From Microcella pacifica (GTDB taxonomy: Bacteria; Actinomycetota; Actinomycetes; Actinomycetales; Microbacteriaceae): DNA of 64,000 bases. Position 1 is the stretch's first letter. Each line of letters begins with the position of its first letter. This document shows positions 1 through 8,310 of this stretch, in pieces. The notes beneath the pieces were generated by a model that saw nothing but the letters and a program-made list of their open reading frames with translations, searched no databases and was not told where the DNA came from. The translations under genes and the position numbers were made by a program. Location: NCBI RefSeq assembly GCF_009371975.2, contig NZ_VIKT02000002.1:153765-217764 (forward strand), in the 5' to 3' direction.

Positions 1-142
1 CAATGCGCCGGATGCCCGCGCCGTAGTCGCCCCGTCGTGCGAGTGTCTCGACCGGGGTCGCGAGCATGCCGTGCAGGTCGCTGCGCGCGACGCCGATGCG
101 CGCCCGCCCCACGTCCACGCCGAGGCGCACGCCGCTGCGCAT
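1..142 (-). CDS. ruvX: Putative pre-16S rRNA nuclease / Holliday junction resolvase-like RuvX (YqgF), N-terminal part
   Basis: Only the first 47 codons lie inside the window; the gene continues beyond position 1. The visible protein starts [20 protein letters not shown] and contains [14 protein letters not shown], the N-terminal signature of the RuvX/YqgF RNase H-like fold. The Asp in GVDVG is the expected first metal ligand. Family members are implicated in 16S rRNA 5' processing. The ATG (140-142) lies two bases after the alaS stop, so the two genes are almost certainly cotranscribed. This alaS-ruvX order is common in actinobacteria. The product beyond residue 47 cannot be judged here. Confidence 0.88.
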   Translation of the reverse strand, partial: MRSGVRLGVDVGRARIGVARSDLHGMLATPVETLARRGDYGAGIRRI

Positions 143-144
143 GC

Positions 145-2802
145 TCAGGCGCGCAGCTCGCGCACGACGGCCTCAAGCGCCGCACCGATGGCCGAGGGGT
201 CGGAGCCGCCCCCCTGGGCGAGGTCGTCTTTGCCACCCCCACCGCCGCCGAGCACGCCCGAGGCGACCCGCGCCAGCTGGCCTGCTTTCACGCCCGCTTC
301 TCGCGCCGAGTGCGTCGTGGCCACGATCACGGTCGCCTTGCCGCCGAGCTCGGCCGCGAGGGCGATGACTGCCGCGGATTCGGCGAGTCGTGCCCGCACA
401 CTCGTCGCGAGCGTGCGCACGTCGTCGGCAGAGCCGACCGAGCCGAGGTTCTCGACGACCGCGGTGACGGAGCCCACGGGCGCCGCCGAGGCGACGAGAG
501 CGGGGACCCGCTCGCTCAACCGGCTGGCCTCGATCTGGGCGATGCGCTTCTCGGCCGCCTTGAGCTGAGCCGCGAGCTCGCCGATGCGCTCGGGCAACTG
601 GTCCTTCGGCGTCTTGAGACTGCTCGTGAGCTGGGCGACGATCGCGCGCTCGGTCGCGAACTCGCGGAAGGCGTCGAGACCGACGAGCGCCTCGACGCGC
701 CGGTTGCTCGACCCGACCGAGGACTCGCTCACGAGACTGATCATGCCGATCTCAGCGGAGCTCGCGACGTGCGTGCCCGCGCACAGCTCGCGCGACCAGG
801 GGCCGCCGATGTCGACAACGCGAACGCGGTCGCCGTACTTCTCGCCGAACAGCGCCATCGCTCCGAGCGACTTGGCCTCGTCGAGCCCCATGACGCGGGT
901 CTTGACGGGAAGGTTGTCGCGCACGGCGATGTTGCTGATCTCCTCGAGCTCGCTGCGCGTCGCGGGGCTCAGCGCCTGGTTCCAGCTGAAGTCGAGCCGC
1001 ATGTAGCCGGCCTTGTTGTACGAGCCGGACTGGTGGGCGTCGTCGCCGAGGGTCTGCCGCAGGGCGGCGTGGATCACGTGCGTCGCCGAGTGCGCTTGCG
1101 TGGCGGCACGCCTCCACTGCGGGTCGACGTGCGTGGTCGCGGCGTGCCCCACCTGCACCTCGCCGCTGCGCACGTGCACGCGATGGCTCACGAGTCCCGC
1201 GATGGGGCGCTGCACGTCGAGCACCTCAAGCTCGTAGCCAGGCCCCACGATCGAGCCCGCGTCCGACTCCTGGCCGCCGGATTCCGCGTAGAGGGTCGTC
1301 TCGGCGAGGATGACCTCGGCGAGGTCTCCCGCATGGGCGGCGGGCACGCTGCGCCCCTCGACGATGACGCCGAGCACGGTCGTCTCGGTGTCGAGCTGCT
1401 CGTAGCCGAGGAACTGCGTCTCGCCGTGCGCGCGGAACTCGCCGTAGACGGAGACGTCGGCCAGCACTGCCTTCTTCGACTTAGCGTCGGCCTTGGCGCG
1501 TGAGCGCTGCTCGCTCATGAGCCGGTCGAAGGCGGCGCGGTCGACCGAGAGCCCGGCCTCCTCCGCCATCTCGAGCGTGAGGTCGATGGGGAACCCGAAC
1601 GTGTCGTGCAGCTGGAACGCGGTGTCGCCAGCGAGCGTTCCCCCTCCGGCCTTCGCCGTGCGGTCGACGGCGAGGTCGAGGATGCTTGTACCCGCGGCGA
1701 GCGTGCGCAGGAAGGCCTCCTCCTCCCCGAGAGCGAGGCGCGAGACGCGGTCGTAATTCTCTGCGACGTCCGGGTACGCCGTGCTCATCGCGTCGCGCGA
1801 GGCGCCGAAGAGCACCTCGAAGCTCGGCGCGTCGACGCCCAGCAGCCGCATGGCGCGAATGCTGCGGCGCATGAGTCGGCGCAGGATGTACCCGCGACCC
1901 TCGTTGCCCGGGGCGACGCCGTCGGTCATGAGCATGAGCGAGGAGCGCACGTGGTCGGCGATGACGCGCATGCGCACGTCATCCTCCGCATCGGCCCCGT
2001 AGCGGCGCCCCGAGAGGCCCGCGGCCGCGTCGAGCACGGGCCGCACCTGGTCGATCTCGTACATGTTCTCGACACCCTGCTTGAGGAACGCGACGCGCTC
2101 CATGCCCATGCCGGTGTCGATGTTCTTGTTCGGCAGCTCGCCGAGAATGCGGAAGTCGGTCTTCGAGGTCACCTGATCGATCGCGTACTGCATGAACACG
2201 AGGTTCCAGATCTCGATGTACCGGGTGTCGTCCACGGCGGGGCCGCCCTCGGGGCCGTAGGCCGGGCCCCGGTCGAAGTAGATCTCTGAGCACGGGCCGG
2301 CCGGGCCGGGCTGGCCGGTGGACCAGTAGTTGTCCTCCTTGCCCATGTTCTGGATGCGCTCGTCAGGCAGACCCGCGATGCTCTTCCAGAGTCGCCGCGC
2401 CTCGTCATCCTCCTCGTACACCGTGACCCAGAGGTCCTTCTCCGCGAAGCCGAGACCACCCTCCGATTCCGGCAGGGTCAACAGCTCCCAGGCGTACTCG
2501 ATCGCTCCGGCCTTGAAGTAGTCGCCGAAGGAGAAGTTGCCGTTCATCTGGAAGAACGTGCCGTGACGGGTGGTCTTGCCGACCTCCTCGATGTCGTTCG
2601 TCCTGATGCACTTCTGCACGCTCGTGGCGCGGGCGTACGGTGCGGGCACGACCCCGGTCAGGTACGGAATGAAGGGCACCATGCCCGCGATCGTGAACAT
2701 GACCGTCGGGTCGTCCGCGATGAGCGAGGCGGAGGGCACGACGGTGTGACCGCGGCTTCCGAAGAAGTCGAGCCACCGGCGCTGGATGTCGGCGGTCTGC
2801 AT
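145..2802 (-). CDS. alaS: Alanine--tRNA ligase
   Basis: This enzyme charges tRNA-Ala and edits mischarged Ser/Gly-tRNA. The 885-residue length is normal for bacteria. Class II motif 2 is seen as [18 protein letters not shown] (79-96) and motif 3 as GMGMERVAF (231-239). The editing-domain zinc site HSATH (571-575) and CAGTH (674-678) is intact, and a C-terminal C-Ala region with GGGGGGKDD follows. I chose the ATG at 2800-2802 ([14 protein letters not shown]), which matches the usual AlaRS N-terminus and has CAGGA upstream. The frame stays open 14 codons further to 2844, but that extension looks non-native. The gene follows the small membrane-protein gene and precedes ruvX. Confidence 0.98.
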   Translation of the reverse strand: MQTADIQRRWLDFFGSRGHTVVPSASLIADDPTVMFTIAGMVPFIPYLTGVVPAPYARATSVQKCIRTNDIEEVGKTTRHGTFFQMNGNFSFGDYFKAGAIEYAWELLTLPESEGGLGFAEKDLWVTVYEEDDEARRLWKSIAGLPDERIQNMGKEDNYWSTGQPGPAGPCSEIYFDRGPAYGPEGGPAVDDTRYIEIWNLVFMQYAIDQVTSKTDFRILGELPNKNIDTGMGMERVAFLKQGVENMYEIDQVRPVLDAAAGLSGRRYGADAEDDVRMRVIADHVRSSLMLMTDGVAPGNEGRGYILRRLMRRSIRAMRLLGVDAPSFEVLFGASRDAMSTAYPDVAENYDRVSRLALGEEEAFLRTLAAGTSILDLAVDRTAKAGGGTLAGDTAFQLHDTFGFPIDLTLEMAEEAGLSVDRAAFDRLMSEQRSRAKADAKSKKAVLADVSVYGEFRAHGETQFLGYEQLDTETTVLGVIVEGRSVPAAHAGDLAEVILAETTLYAESGGQESDAGSIVGPGYELEVLDVQRPIAGLVSHRVHVRSGEVQVGHAATTHVDPQWRRAATQAHSATHVIHAALRQTLGDDAHQSGSYNKAGYMRLDFSWNQALSPATRSELEEISNIAVRDNLPVKTRVMGLDEAKSLGAMALFGEKYGDRVRVVDIGGPWSRELCAGTHVASSAEIGMISLVSESSVGSSNRRVEALVGLDAFREFATERAIVAQLTSSLKTPKDQLPERIGELAAQLKAAEKRIAQIEASRLSERVPALVASAAPVGSVTAVVENLGSVGSADDVRTLATSVRARLAESAAVIALAAELGGKATVIVATTHSAREAGVKAGQLARVASGVLGGGGGGKDDLAQGGGSDPSAIGAALEAVVRELRA

Positions 2803-2862
2803 GGGGGTTCCTGAATCTCGGGTGGCGGGGCCGTCGGGCCCCACCCGACGACGTGGGGCGTG

Positions 2863-3090
2863 CTACTTGAGGCGGTTGGTGAGGTCGGCGATGGTGTCCT
2901 CAGCCTCGGCCACGGCGGCGCGCAGTTCAGCTTCGCGCTGCTTGTAGCCCTCGACGACGGCCGAGCCGAACTCGCGGGCCTTCTCATCGACGTCGTCGAA
3001 GAACTGCTTGCCCTGCGGGGTCTTGGAGACCTGGTGGGCGGCGACGAAACCGACGGCAGCGCCGACGATGAGCCAGACGATGTTCTTCAT
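2863..3090 (-). CDS. Small membrane-anchored helical protein of unknown function
   Basis: This 75-residue protein has one N-terminal membrane segment (about residues 4-20, IVWLIVGAAVGFVAAH) and a charged helical tail rich in Glu, Ala and Lys (about 25-75) that probably forms a coiled coil. The tail would face the cytoplasm. GGGAGAACCCC precedes the ATG. It sits between rpsD and alaS, a place where actinobacteria often carry small DUF948-like or YtxH-like proteins. I cannot assign it firmly to either family. It is probably cotranscribed with alaS, because 60 bases separate them and I see no terminator hairpin in the gap. Confidence 0.8.
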   Translation of the reverse strand: MKNIVWLIVGAAVGFVAAHQVSKTPQGKQFFDDVDEKAREFGSAVVEGYKQREAELRAAVAEAEDTIADLTNRLK

Positions 3091-3161
3091 GGGGTTCTCC
3101 CTCGATCAGTGGTACGGGTCATTAGTGCGGTCGCGGGTTCGCCCGCGTGCGGGCAGAGTCC

Positions 3162-3167
3162 AGCCTA
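3162..3167 (-). promoter_or_regulatory. Candidate -10 element of the small membrane gene-alaS operon
   Basis: On the minus strand TAGGCT lies about 70 bases upstream of the ATG at 3090 and just after the rpsD terminator hairpin. I see no convincing -35 hexamer, so this rests on the -10 match and its position. Confidence 0.35.
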
Positions 3168-3186
3168 GCGGGGCCGGGAGACGAGG

Positions 3187-3218
3187 AACGGGGGCCCGGC
3201 ATGCGCCGAGCCCCCGTT
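3187..3218 (-). terminator. Terminator hairpin after rpsD
   Basis: A perfect 9-bp stem (AACGGGGGC pairing with GCCCCCGTT) encloses a second short stem, CGGC/GCCG. It lies 20 bases past the rpsD stop. No long U tract follows, as is usual for high-GC actinobacterial hairpins. Confidence 0.7.
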
Positions 3219-3237
3219 CAGGAAGTGCTGTGGTGCC

Positions 3238-3867
3238 CTAGCGGGCGGCGTAGTACTCGACGACGAGCTGCACTTCGCACGTTACGGGAACCTCGGCGCG
3301 CTTGGGGCGGCGCACGAGGCGCGCCTGCAGCCTGTCGAGCTCGACCTCGAGGTAGCCGGGAACCTTGGGGAGCACGTCGACGTGGCCGCCGGCCGCGGCG
3401 ACCTGGAAGGGCTCCATGCCCTCGCTGCGAGCCTTGACGTGGATGAGCTGGCCCGGCTTCACGCGGAAGGACGGACGGTCGACGAGCTGGCCGTCTACGA
3501 GGATGTGGCGGTGCACGACCATCTGGCGCGCCTGCGCCGTGGTGCGGGCGAAGCCCGAGCGCAGCACGAGCGCGTCGAGACGCATCTCCAGCAGCTCGAC
3601 GAGGTTCTCACCCGTCAGGCCCGCCGACCGGCGGGCCTCGTTGAACGCGATCTTGAGCTGTGCCTCGCGAATGCCGTACTGGGCGCGCAGGCGCTGCTTC
3701 TCGCGCAGACGCACGGCGTAGTCGCTGTCAGCCTTGCGCTTGGTGCGGCCGTGCTCACCGGGAGCGTATGGACGCTTCTCGAGGTACTTGGCGGCCTTCG
3801 GAGTGAGGGCGATGCCGAGTGCGCGCGAGAGGCGGGTCTTGCTACGAGTGCGTGACTTGGTAGACAC
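3238..3867 (-). CDS. rpsD: 30S ribosomal protein S4
   Basis: Primary 16S rRNA-binding protein that nucleates assembly of the 30S body. At 209 residues it has the normal length. The N-terminus (RTRSKTRLSRALGIALTPKA) and YAPGEHG are typical of the family, and the S4 RNA-binding domain (RLDALVLRSGFARTTAQARQ, then DRPSFRVKPG) occupies about residues 98-160. The start is GTG at 3865-3867, preceded by GGAAGGAAACC, a good ribosome-binding site. The gene is monocistronic in appearance, with a strong hairpin downstream and 164 bases upstream separating it from rarA. Confidence 0.98.
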   Translation of the reverse strand: MSTKSRTRSKTRLSRALGIALTPKAAKYLEKRPYAPGEHGRTKRKADSDYAVRLREKQRLRAQYGIREAQLKIAFNEARRSAGLTGENLVELLEMRLDALVLRSGFARTTAQARQMVVHRHILVDGQLVDRPSFRVKPGQLIHVKARSEGMEPFQVAAAGGHVDVLPKVPGYLEVELDRLQARLVRRPKRAEVPVTCEVQLVVEYYAAR

Positions 3868-4031
3868 GGTTTCCTTCCATGGGCGTGGCCGAGAATTTCA
3901 GCGGCTCACGGGCGTACACCGCTCCGTCCGGTCCGAACGCACGCCGAGGCGATCCGGTGGAGGCTACGAGGGAGGGTGTGCCCATATCTGACGGGCCGAG
4001 CAAGCTTAGCAGAGCGGCCCACGATGGGCGC

Positions 4032-5396
4032 TCACTCGGGGCGCTGGTTGCCCCGCACGATCGCGCGCAGCTTGGCAAGCCGTGCAGAGACCTCGCGCTC
4101 ATGCCCCCGCTCCGTCGGCCGGTAGTACTCGCGCCCCACGAGAGGATCCGGCAGGTGCTGCTGCTCGGCTACGCCCACCGGCTCGTCGTGGGGGTACACG
4201 TAGCCCTTGCCGTGGCCGAGCCGCTTCGCACCCGGATAGTGCGCGTCGCGCAAGGGTGACGGAACACGACCGATGCCACCCGCGCGCACATCGGCGATCG
4301 CCTCGTCGAGCGCGCGATAGGAGGCGTTCGACTTGGGTGCGGTCGCGAGGTAGACGACGGCTTCGGCGAGCGGGATGCGCCCCTCCGGCATGCCGATGAG
4401 CTGCACGGCCTGCGCGGCCGCGACAGCAAGGGGCAGCGCCTGCGGGTCGGCGATGCCGATGTCCTCCGCCGCCGAGATGATGACCCGCCGAGCGATGAAC
4501 CGAGGGTCTTCCCCCGCTTCGATCATGCGCGCGAGGTAGTGCAGCGCCGCGTCCGGATCACTGCCGCGGATCGACTTGATGAACGCGCTGATGACGTCGT
4601 AGTGCTCGTCGCCCTGCTTGTCGTAGCGCAGCAGCGCTCGATCGACCGCCTGCGCGACGATGTCCGCCGTGATCACGGGATGCCCGTCCCGCTCGCTCTG
4701 CTCCGACGCACCGTCATGCGCTCCCGCCGACTGCGCGGCCGCCTCCAGCGCAGTCAGGGCCCGCCGAGCATCCCCCGAGGCCAGGCGCACGAGCGTCTCC
4801 CGCGCGGCGGGCTCGAGCACGACCCGGCCGCCGAGGCCGCGGGGATCGGCGACCGCTCGATCCACGAGCTCGCCCAGGTCGTCGTCGCTGAGCGCGGCAA
4901 GCGTGAGCAGCAGGCTGCGGCTCAGCAGGGGCGCGATGACCGAGAACGAGGGGTTCTCCGTCGTCGCGGCGATGAGGATGACCCAGCCGTTCTCCACCCC
5001 GGGCAGGAGGGCGTCCTGCTGGGCCTTCGTGAAGCGGTGGATCTCGTCGAGGAACAGAACCGTCGAGGAGCCGTACAGGTCGCGATCGGAGAGCGCACGC
5101 TCCATGACCTCGCGAACGTCGCGCACGCCCGCGGTCACGGCGGAGAGCTCGACGAAGCGTCGGCCCGAGCTGCGCGCGATCGCCTGCGCGAGGGTCGTCT
5201 TGCCCGTGCCCGGCGGTCCCCAGAGAATCACCGAGACGGCGCTCGGAGAACGCGCGGGATCGTCGCTCGCGAGACTCACGAGCGGCGAGCCGGGGGTGAG
5301 GAGGTGCTGCTGGCCCGCGACCTCGTCGAGCGAGGTCGGCCTCATGCGCACGGCCAGGGGAACGGCGCTCGAGCCGAGCCCGGGCTGTTCATCCAT
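4032..5396 (-). CDS. rarA: Replication-associated recombination protein A (RarA/MgsA family AAA+ ATPase)
   Basis: AAA+ clamp-loader-like ATPase that acts at stalled replication forks. The 454-residue protein has Walker [10 protein letters not shown] (60-68), Walker B FLDEIH (115-120), the sensor 1 region TTENPSF, and the family's C-terminal tetramerisation domain (SFIKS...[18 protein letters not shown], then [12 protein letters not shown]). It does not resemble RuvB beyond the AAA core. The minus-strand TAGCAT hexamer lies exactly six bases before the ATG, so the mRNA is probably leaderless. It diverges from the cyclophilin gene at 5523. The context (rpsD, alaS) is the usual actinobacterial one. 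Confidence 0.96.
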   Translation of the reverse strand: MDEQPGLGSSAVPLAVRMRPTSLDEVAGQQHLLTPGSPLVSLASDDPARSPSAVSVILWGPPGTGKTTLAQAIARSSGRRFVELSAVTAGVRDVREVMERALSDRDLYGSSTVLFLDEIHRFTKAQQDALLPGVENGWVILIAATTENPSFSVIAPLLSRSLLLTLAALSDDDLGELVDRAVADPRGLGGRVVLEPAARETLVRLASGDARRALTALEAAAQSAGAHDGASEQSERDGHPVITADIVAQAVDRALLRYDKQGDEHYDVISAFIKSIRGSDPDAALHYLARMIEAGEDPRFIARRVIISAAEDIGIADPQALPLAVAAAQAVQLIGMPEGRIPLAEAVVYLATAPKSNASYRALDEAIADVRAGGIGRVPSPLRDAHYPGAKRLGHGKGYVYPHDEPVGVAEQQHLPDPLVGREYYRPTERGHEREVSARLAKLRAIVRGNQRPE

Positions 5397-5402
5397 GGGG
5401 CG

Positions 5403-5408
5403 ATGCTA
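5403..5408 (-). promoter_or_regulatory. Leaderless-type -10 element for rarA
   Basis: TAGCAT on the minus strand is followed by six bases and then the rarA ATG. This spacing puts transcription start at or within a base of the start codon. No Shine-Dalgarno sequence is present between them. Confidence 0.5.
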
Positions 5409-5462
5409 TCGGCCCGCCTCGTGAGCGAGCCGTCGACGACCGAGGCGGTGCCCGCCCTCGAC

Positions 5463-5468
5463 TAGAGT
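5463..5468 (+). promoter_or_regulatory. Candidate -10 element for the cyclophilin gene
   Basis: TAGAGT, with transcription predicted to start near 5475, which coincides with the first base of the hairpin at 5474-5496. No good -35 is visible. Confidence 0.35.
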
Positions 5469-5473
5469 TCACC

Positions 5474-5496
5474 TCGGCGCCCTCCCCCGGCGCCGA
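5474..5496 (+). other. Stem-loop at the predicted 5' end of the cyclophilin mRNA
   Basis: An 8-bp perfect stem (TCGGCGCC pairing with GGCGCCGA) with a C-rich 7-base loop. It lies in the leader, 26 bases before the GTG start and before the GAGG ribosome-binding site. It could stabilise the 5' end of the transcript. It is not placed like a terminator of rarA, which runs the other way. Confidence 0.45.
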
Positions 5497-5522
5497 CAGC
5501 GTCCACGAGGTGAGGGAGCACA

Positions 5523-6305
5523 GTGGCAGCCAGCTCGAGCAGAGACCGTCAGGCCCGCGAGAGGCTGCGCCAGTACCAGGCGCGCCAGACCGTGCACGAG
5601 ACGAAGACGGCGCGCCGCAAGCGCGACAACCTCATCGCCGTCATCGGGCTCGTCGTGGTTGCTGCGCTCGCGACGACGGCGCAGCTCGTGTACCTCACCG
5701 GACCGGGCGCGCCCGAACCGGTGATCACCCCGACGGCGGAGCCTTCCGCCACGCCGTCCGCAACGCCCGACGCCGCGGCGCCCGCCCCCGAGCTCAGCGA
5801 GTTCCGCACCTGGACGGGATCGCTCACCCTGAACGACGACATCGAGCTCGGCCTCGAGCTCGACGGCATGGCGGCCCCGCAGGCGGTCGCCTCCTTCGTC
5901 TCCCTCGCGCAGACGGAGTTCTTCGCCGGTCTCACGTGCCACCGCCTCACGACGGAGGGCATCTTCGTGCTGCAGTGCGGCGACCCCGCGGGTGACGGCT
6001 CGGGAGGGCCCGACTACCGGTTCGGGCCGATCGAGAACGCGCCGGAGGACGATGTCTACCCCGAAGGCACACTCGCCATGGCCCGTCAGGGCGGCGACGG
6101 CTCGAGCATGGGCAGCCAGTTCTTCATCGTCTACGAGGGCTCGACCATCCCCTCCGACGCCGCCGGCGGGTACACGGTGCTCGGCCGCATCACGAGCGGG
6201 CTCGACTCGCTCATGACCGGCATCGTCGACGCGGGCGCTGAGGGTGGCGCTGCCGACGGTGCGCCCGCGGTGCCGACGACCATCACGAGCATCACGATCC
6301 AGTAG
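5523..6305 (+). CDS. Membrane-anchored cyclophilin-type peptidyl-prolyl cis-trans isomerase
   Basis: Catalyses proline isomerisation in extracytoplasmic protein folding. The 260-residue protein has a basic cytoplasmic N-terminus, one membrane segment (about 36-58), a Pro/Ala/Thr-rich linker (60-90) and a cyclophilin domain (about 95-258). That domain shows GTLAMAR and the core GSQFFIVYE (198-206). Topology suggests the catalytic domain is outside the membrane. The start is GTG at 5523 with GAGGTGAGGGAGC before it. It is followed 112 bases later by the DUF349 gene, so cotranscription is possible but not required. A catalytic Arg equivalent falls in the CHRL region (139-142). Confidence 0.93.
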   Translation: MAASSSRDRQARERLRQYQARQTVHETKTARRKRDNLIAVIGLVVVAALATTAQLVYLTGPGAPEPVITPTAEPSATPSATPDAAAPAPELSEFRTWTGSLTLNDDIELGLELDGMAAPQAVASFVSLAQTEFFAGLTCHRLTTEGIFVLQCGDPAGDGSGGPDYRFGPIENAPEDDVYPEGTLAMARQGGDGSSMGSQFFIVYEGSTIPSDAAGGYTVLGRITSGLDSLMTGIVDAGAEGGAADGAPAVPTTITSITIQ

Positions 6306-6417
6306 CGATGCACCGCGCCGCCTCCGGCACCGGTCGGGCGGCATCATGCGTGGAATATGCTGAAAAGCCGTGCGACGACCTTCGCCGCCGACCGAGTGAC
6401 CAGAGGATGAGATCCAC

Positions 6418-7650
6418 GTGACTGACAACGGTGTGACCCAGTGGGGCCGCGTCGACGAGACCGGCACGGTCTTCGTCACCGACCGGGGTACCGAGCGCGC
6501 GGTGGGGCAGTATCCCGACGGCTCTCCCGAGGAGGCTCTCGCCTACTTCACGCGCAAGTACGCGGAACTCGAGGGCCAAGTGCGGCTGCTCGAGCAGCGC
6601 GCACGAGGCGGAGCTCCGGCAGCGGATGTCGCCAAGACCGTGACGAGCCTCACCGAGGCCCTCGAGTCGGCGGCGGCCGTCGGCGACCTCGAGGCGCTGC
6701 GCACGCGCGTCTCCGCCCTCACCGTCGCGGTCGAGAAGCTCACGGAGGAGCAGAAGGCCGAAGCGGCCGCCGCTCTCGAAGCAGCGCTCGTGGAGCGCAC
6801 CCAGATCGTCGTCGCGGCGGAGGCTCTTGCAGCGAAGGACCCGCAGTCGGTGCAGTGGAAGCAGGCGACGGCCGAGCTGGATGCCCTGTTCTCCCGCTGG
6901 AAGGAGCACCAGCAGACCGGCCCGCGAGTGCCGAAGAAGCAGGCCGACGAACTCTGGAAGCGCTTCCGCGCGGCACGCACGACGGTCGAGACGCACCGTC
7001 GGGCCTTCTTCGCGGCCCTCGACGCCGAGCACAAGGATGCGCGACAGCGCAAGCAGGACCTCGTCGCGCGGGCAGAGGCTCTCGCCAGCCAGGGCACGGC
7101 GGGCATCCCCGCCTATCGGAGGCTCCTCGACGAGTGGAAGCAGGCGGGCCGGGCAGGCAAGAAGGTCGACGACGCGCTCTGGGACTCGTTCAAGGCCGCC
7201 GGGGACGTTCTCTACGCCGCCAAGGCTGAGGTCGACGCGCGGGAGAACGAGGAGTTCGCCGGCAACCTCGAGGCGAAGCTCGCGATCCTCGAGGAGGCGA
7301 AGCCCCTCCTGACCGCGACGGACCGCGTGGCAGCGCGCAACACGCTCACGAACATCCAGAAGCGGTGGGACGCGATCGGCAAGGTACCCCGCGATCAGAT
7401 GAAGTCGGTCGAGGACAGACTGCGCGCGATCGAGACGGCCGTGCGCAAGCTCGAGGACGACCACTGGAACACCTCGAACCCGGAGAAGAAGGCGCGCTCG
7501 GAGGGCCTCGCGGCGCAGCTCGAGTCGGCGATCGCCGGCCTCGAGGCGGATCTCGCCGCCGCTCGCGCAGCGAAGGACGAGGCGAAGGTCGCCGAGCTCA
7601 CCGAGGCTCTTGAGGCGCGACGCGCCTGGCTCGCCGCCGTGGACGCCTGA
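6418..7650 (+). CDS. DUF349 domain coiled-coil protein
   Basis: The 410-residue protein is almost entirely helical and charged, with repeated DUF349 modules recognisable by patterns such as WKQA...LDALFSRWKEH, LWKRFRAARTTVE, LLDEWKQAG and IQKRWDAIGKVPRDQ. No catalytic motif or membrane segment is present. DUF349 proteins are widespread in actinobacteria between a cyclophilin gene and relA, as here. Their function is not established to my knowledge. The start is GTG at 6418 with AGAGGATGAG before it; a TATGCT hexamer at 6356-6361 could be the -10. The opening MTDNGVTQWGRVDETGTVFV resembles a short beta-rich cap. Confidence 0.93.
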   Translation: MTDNGVTQWGRVDETGTVFVTDRGTERAVGQYPDGSPEEALAYFTRKYAELEGQVRLLEQRARGGAPAADVAKTVTSLTEALESAAAVGDLEALRTRVSALTVAVEKLTEEQKAEAAAALEAALVERTQIVVAAEALAAKDPQSVQWKQATAELDALFSRWKEHQQTGPRVPKKQADELWKRFRAARTTVETHRRAFFAALDAEHKDARQRKQDLVARAEALASQGTAGIPAYRRLLDEWKQAGRAGKKVDDALWDSFKAAGDVLYAAKAEVDARENEEFAGNLEAKLAILEEAKPLLTATDRVAARNTLTNIQKRWDAIGKVPRDQMKSVEDRLRAIETAVRKLEDDHWNTSNPEKKARSEGLAAQLESAIAGLEADLAAARAAKDEAKVAELTEALEARRAWLAAVDA

Positions 7651-7740
7651 CCACTATCCCCAGGGCCGGCTCGGCGCGTCACTCTCCCCCGTTCGAGAGG
7701 ATGCTCCGTCTCGAGGGCTCGCAACCGCGACACTCTCGGC

Positions 7741-8310
7741 ATGACGTCCTCCACTCCGCTCCGCCTGACCGACACCGAAATGCGCGCCGCCGCCCTCGAC
7801 GGCGAGCTGCTCCCGCTCGGTGCGAGCTACCTGCCCCTCGACGTGCCTCTCGACCCGCGTACGCGCCTCATGGCCCTCGCCCCCGCTCTCGGTGACGACC
7901 GCATCATCATCGCCGCGCGCTGCGCCGCGTGGGTCTGGGGCTGGACGGAGTCGGCCTGCCCGACGCTGTGCTGCTGCGTCTCGAGCCGTCACCGGATCCC
8001 CTCCACGGCGCGGCGCACTCTCGCAGCGCGGGAGGTCGTGATCGAGCTCGACGAGATCGCGAGACTCGACGGCGTCGCGATCACGACCCCGCTGCGAACG
8101 CTCGTCGACCTCGCCCGGCACGACGAGGGGGACGACCTTCCCCGGCTGCTCGCCTCAGCACTGCAGGAGACCGCGGTGACGAGAGGGCTGAGTGCCGAGT
8201 GCATCGACGAGGCGCTGCGGCGTCGACCCACGGCCGCGCACACCCGCCGAGCGCGGGTGCGACTGCGGCAGGCGAGCGCAGAGGCTGCTCAACCGTTGCT
8301 GACGCGGTAG
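7741..8310 (+). CDS. AbiEi antitoxin-like / DUF559-associated hypothetical protein
   Basis: I recognise this 189-residue protein only by type. It has RCAAWVWGW (about 60-68) and the late motif [13 protein letters not shown] (about 113-125), both common in actinobacterial proteins annotated as AbiEi-family antitoxins or as N-terminal halves of DUF559 proteins. No AbiEii-like toxin partner and no endonuclease domain lie next to it, so a toxin-antitoxin role is not supported here. The gene converges on relA and their 3' ends overlap by 22 bases. A run of Cys (LCCCV, about 77-81) is unusual. No clear ribosome-binding site precedes the ATG at 7741. Confidence 0.6.
   Translation: MTSSTPLRLTDTEMRAAALDGELLPLGASYLPLDVPLDPRTRLMALAPALGDDRIIIAARCAAWVWGWTESACPTLCCCVSSRHRIPSTARRTLAAREVVIELDEIARLDGVAITTPLRTLVDLARHDEGDDLPRLLASALQETAVTRGLSAECIDEALRRRPTAAHTRRARVRLRQASAEAAQPLLTR

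Noticed and set aside
37..1503. Long open frame on the plus strand opposite alaS
   Set aside because: It is the antisense of alaS, open because of high-GC codon bias; the Arg/His/Asp-rich translation matches no family.
7693..7714. TCGAGA/TCTCGA hairpin after the DUF349 gene
   Set aside because: The stem is only six base pairs with a ten-base loop and is weaker than the other hairpins, so I do not call it a terminator.
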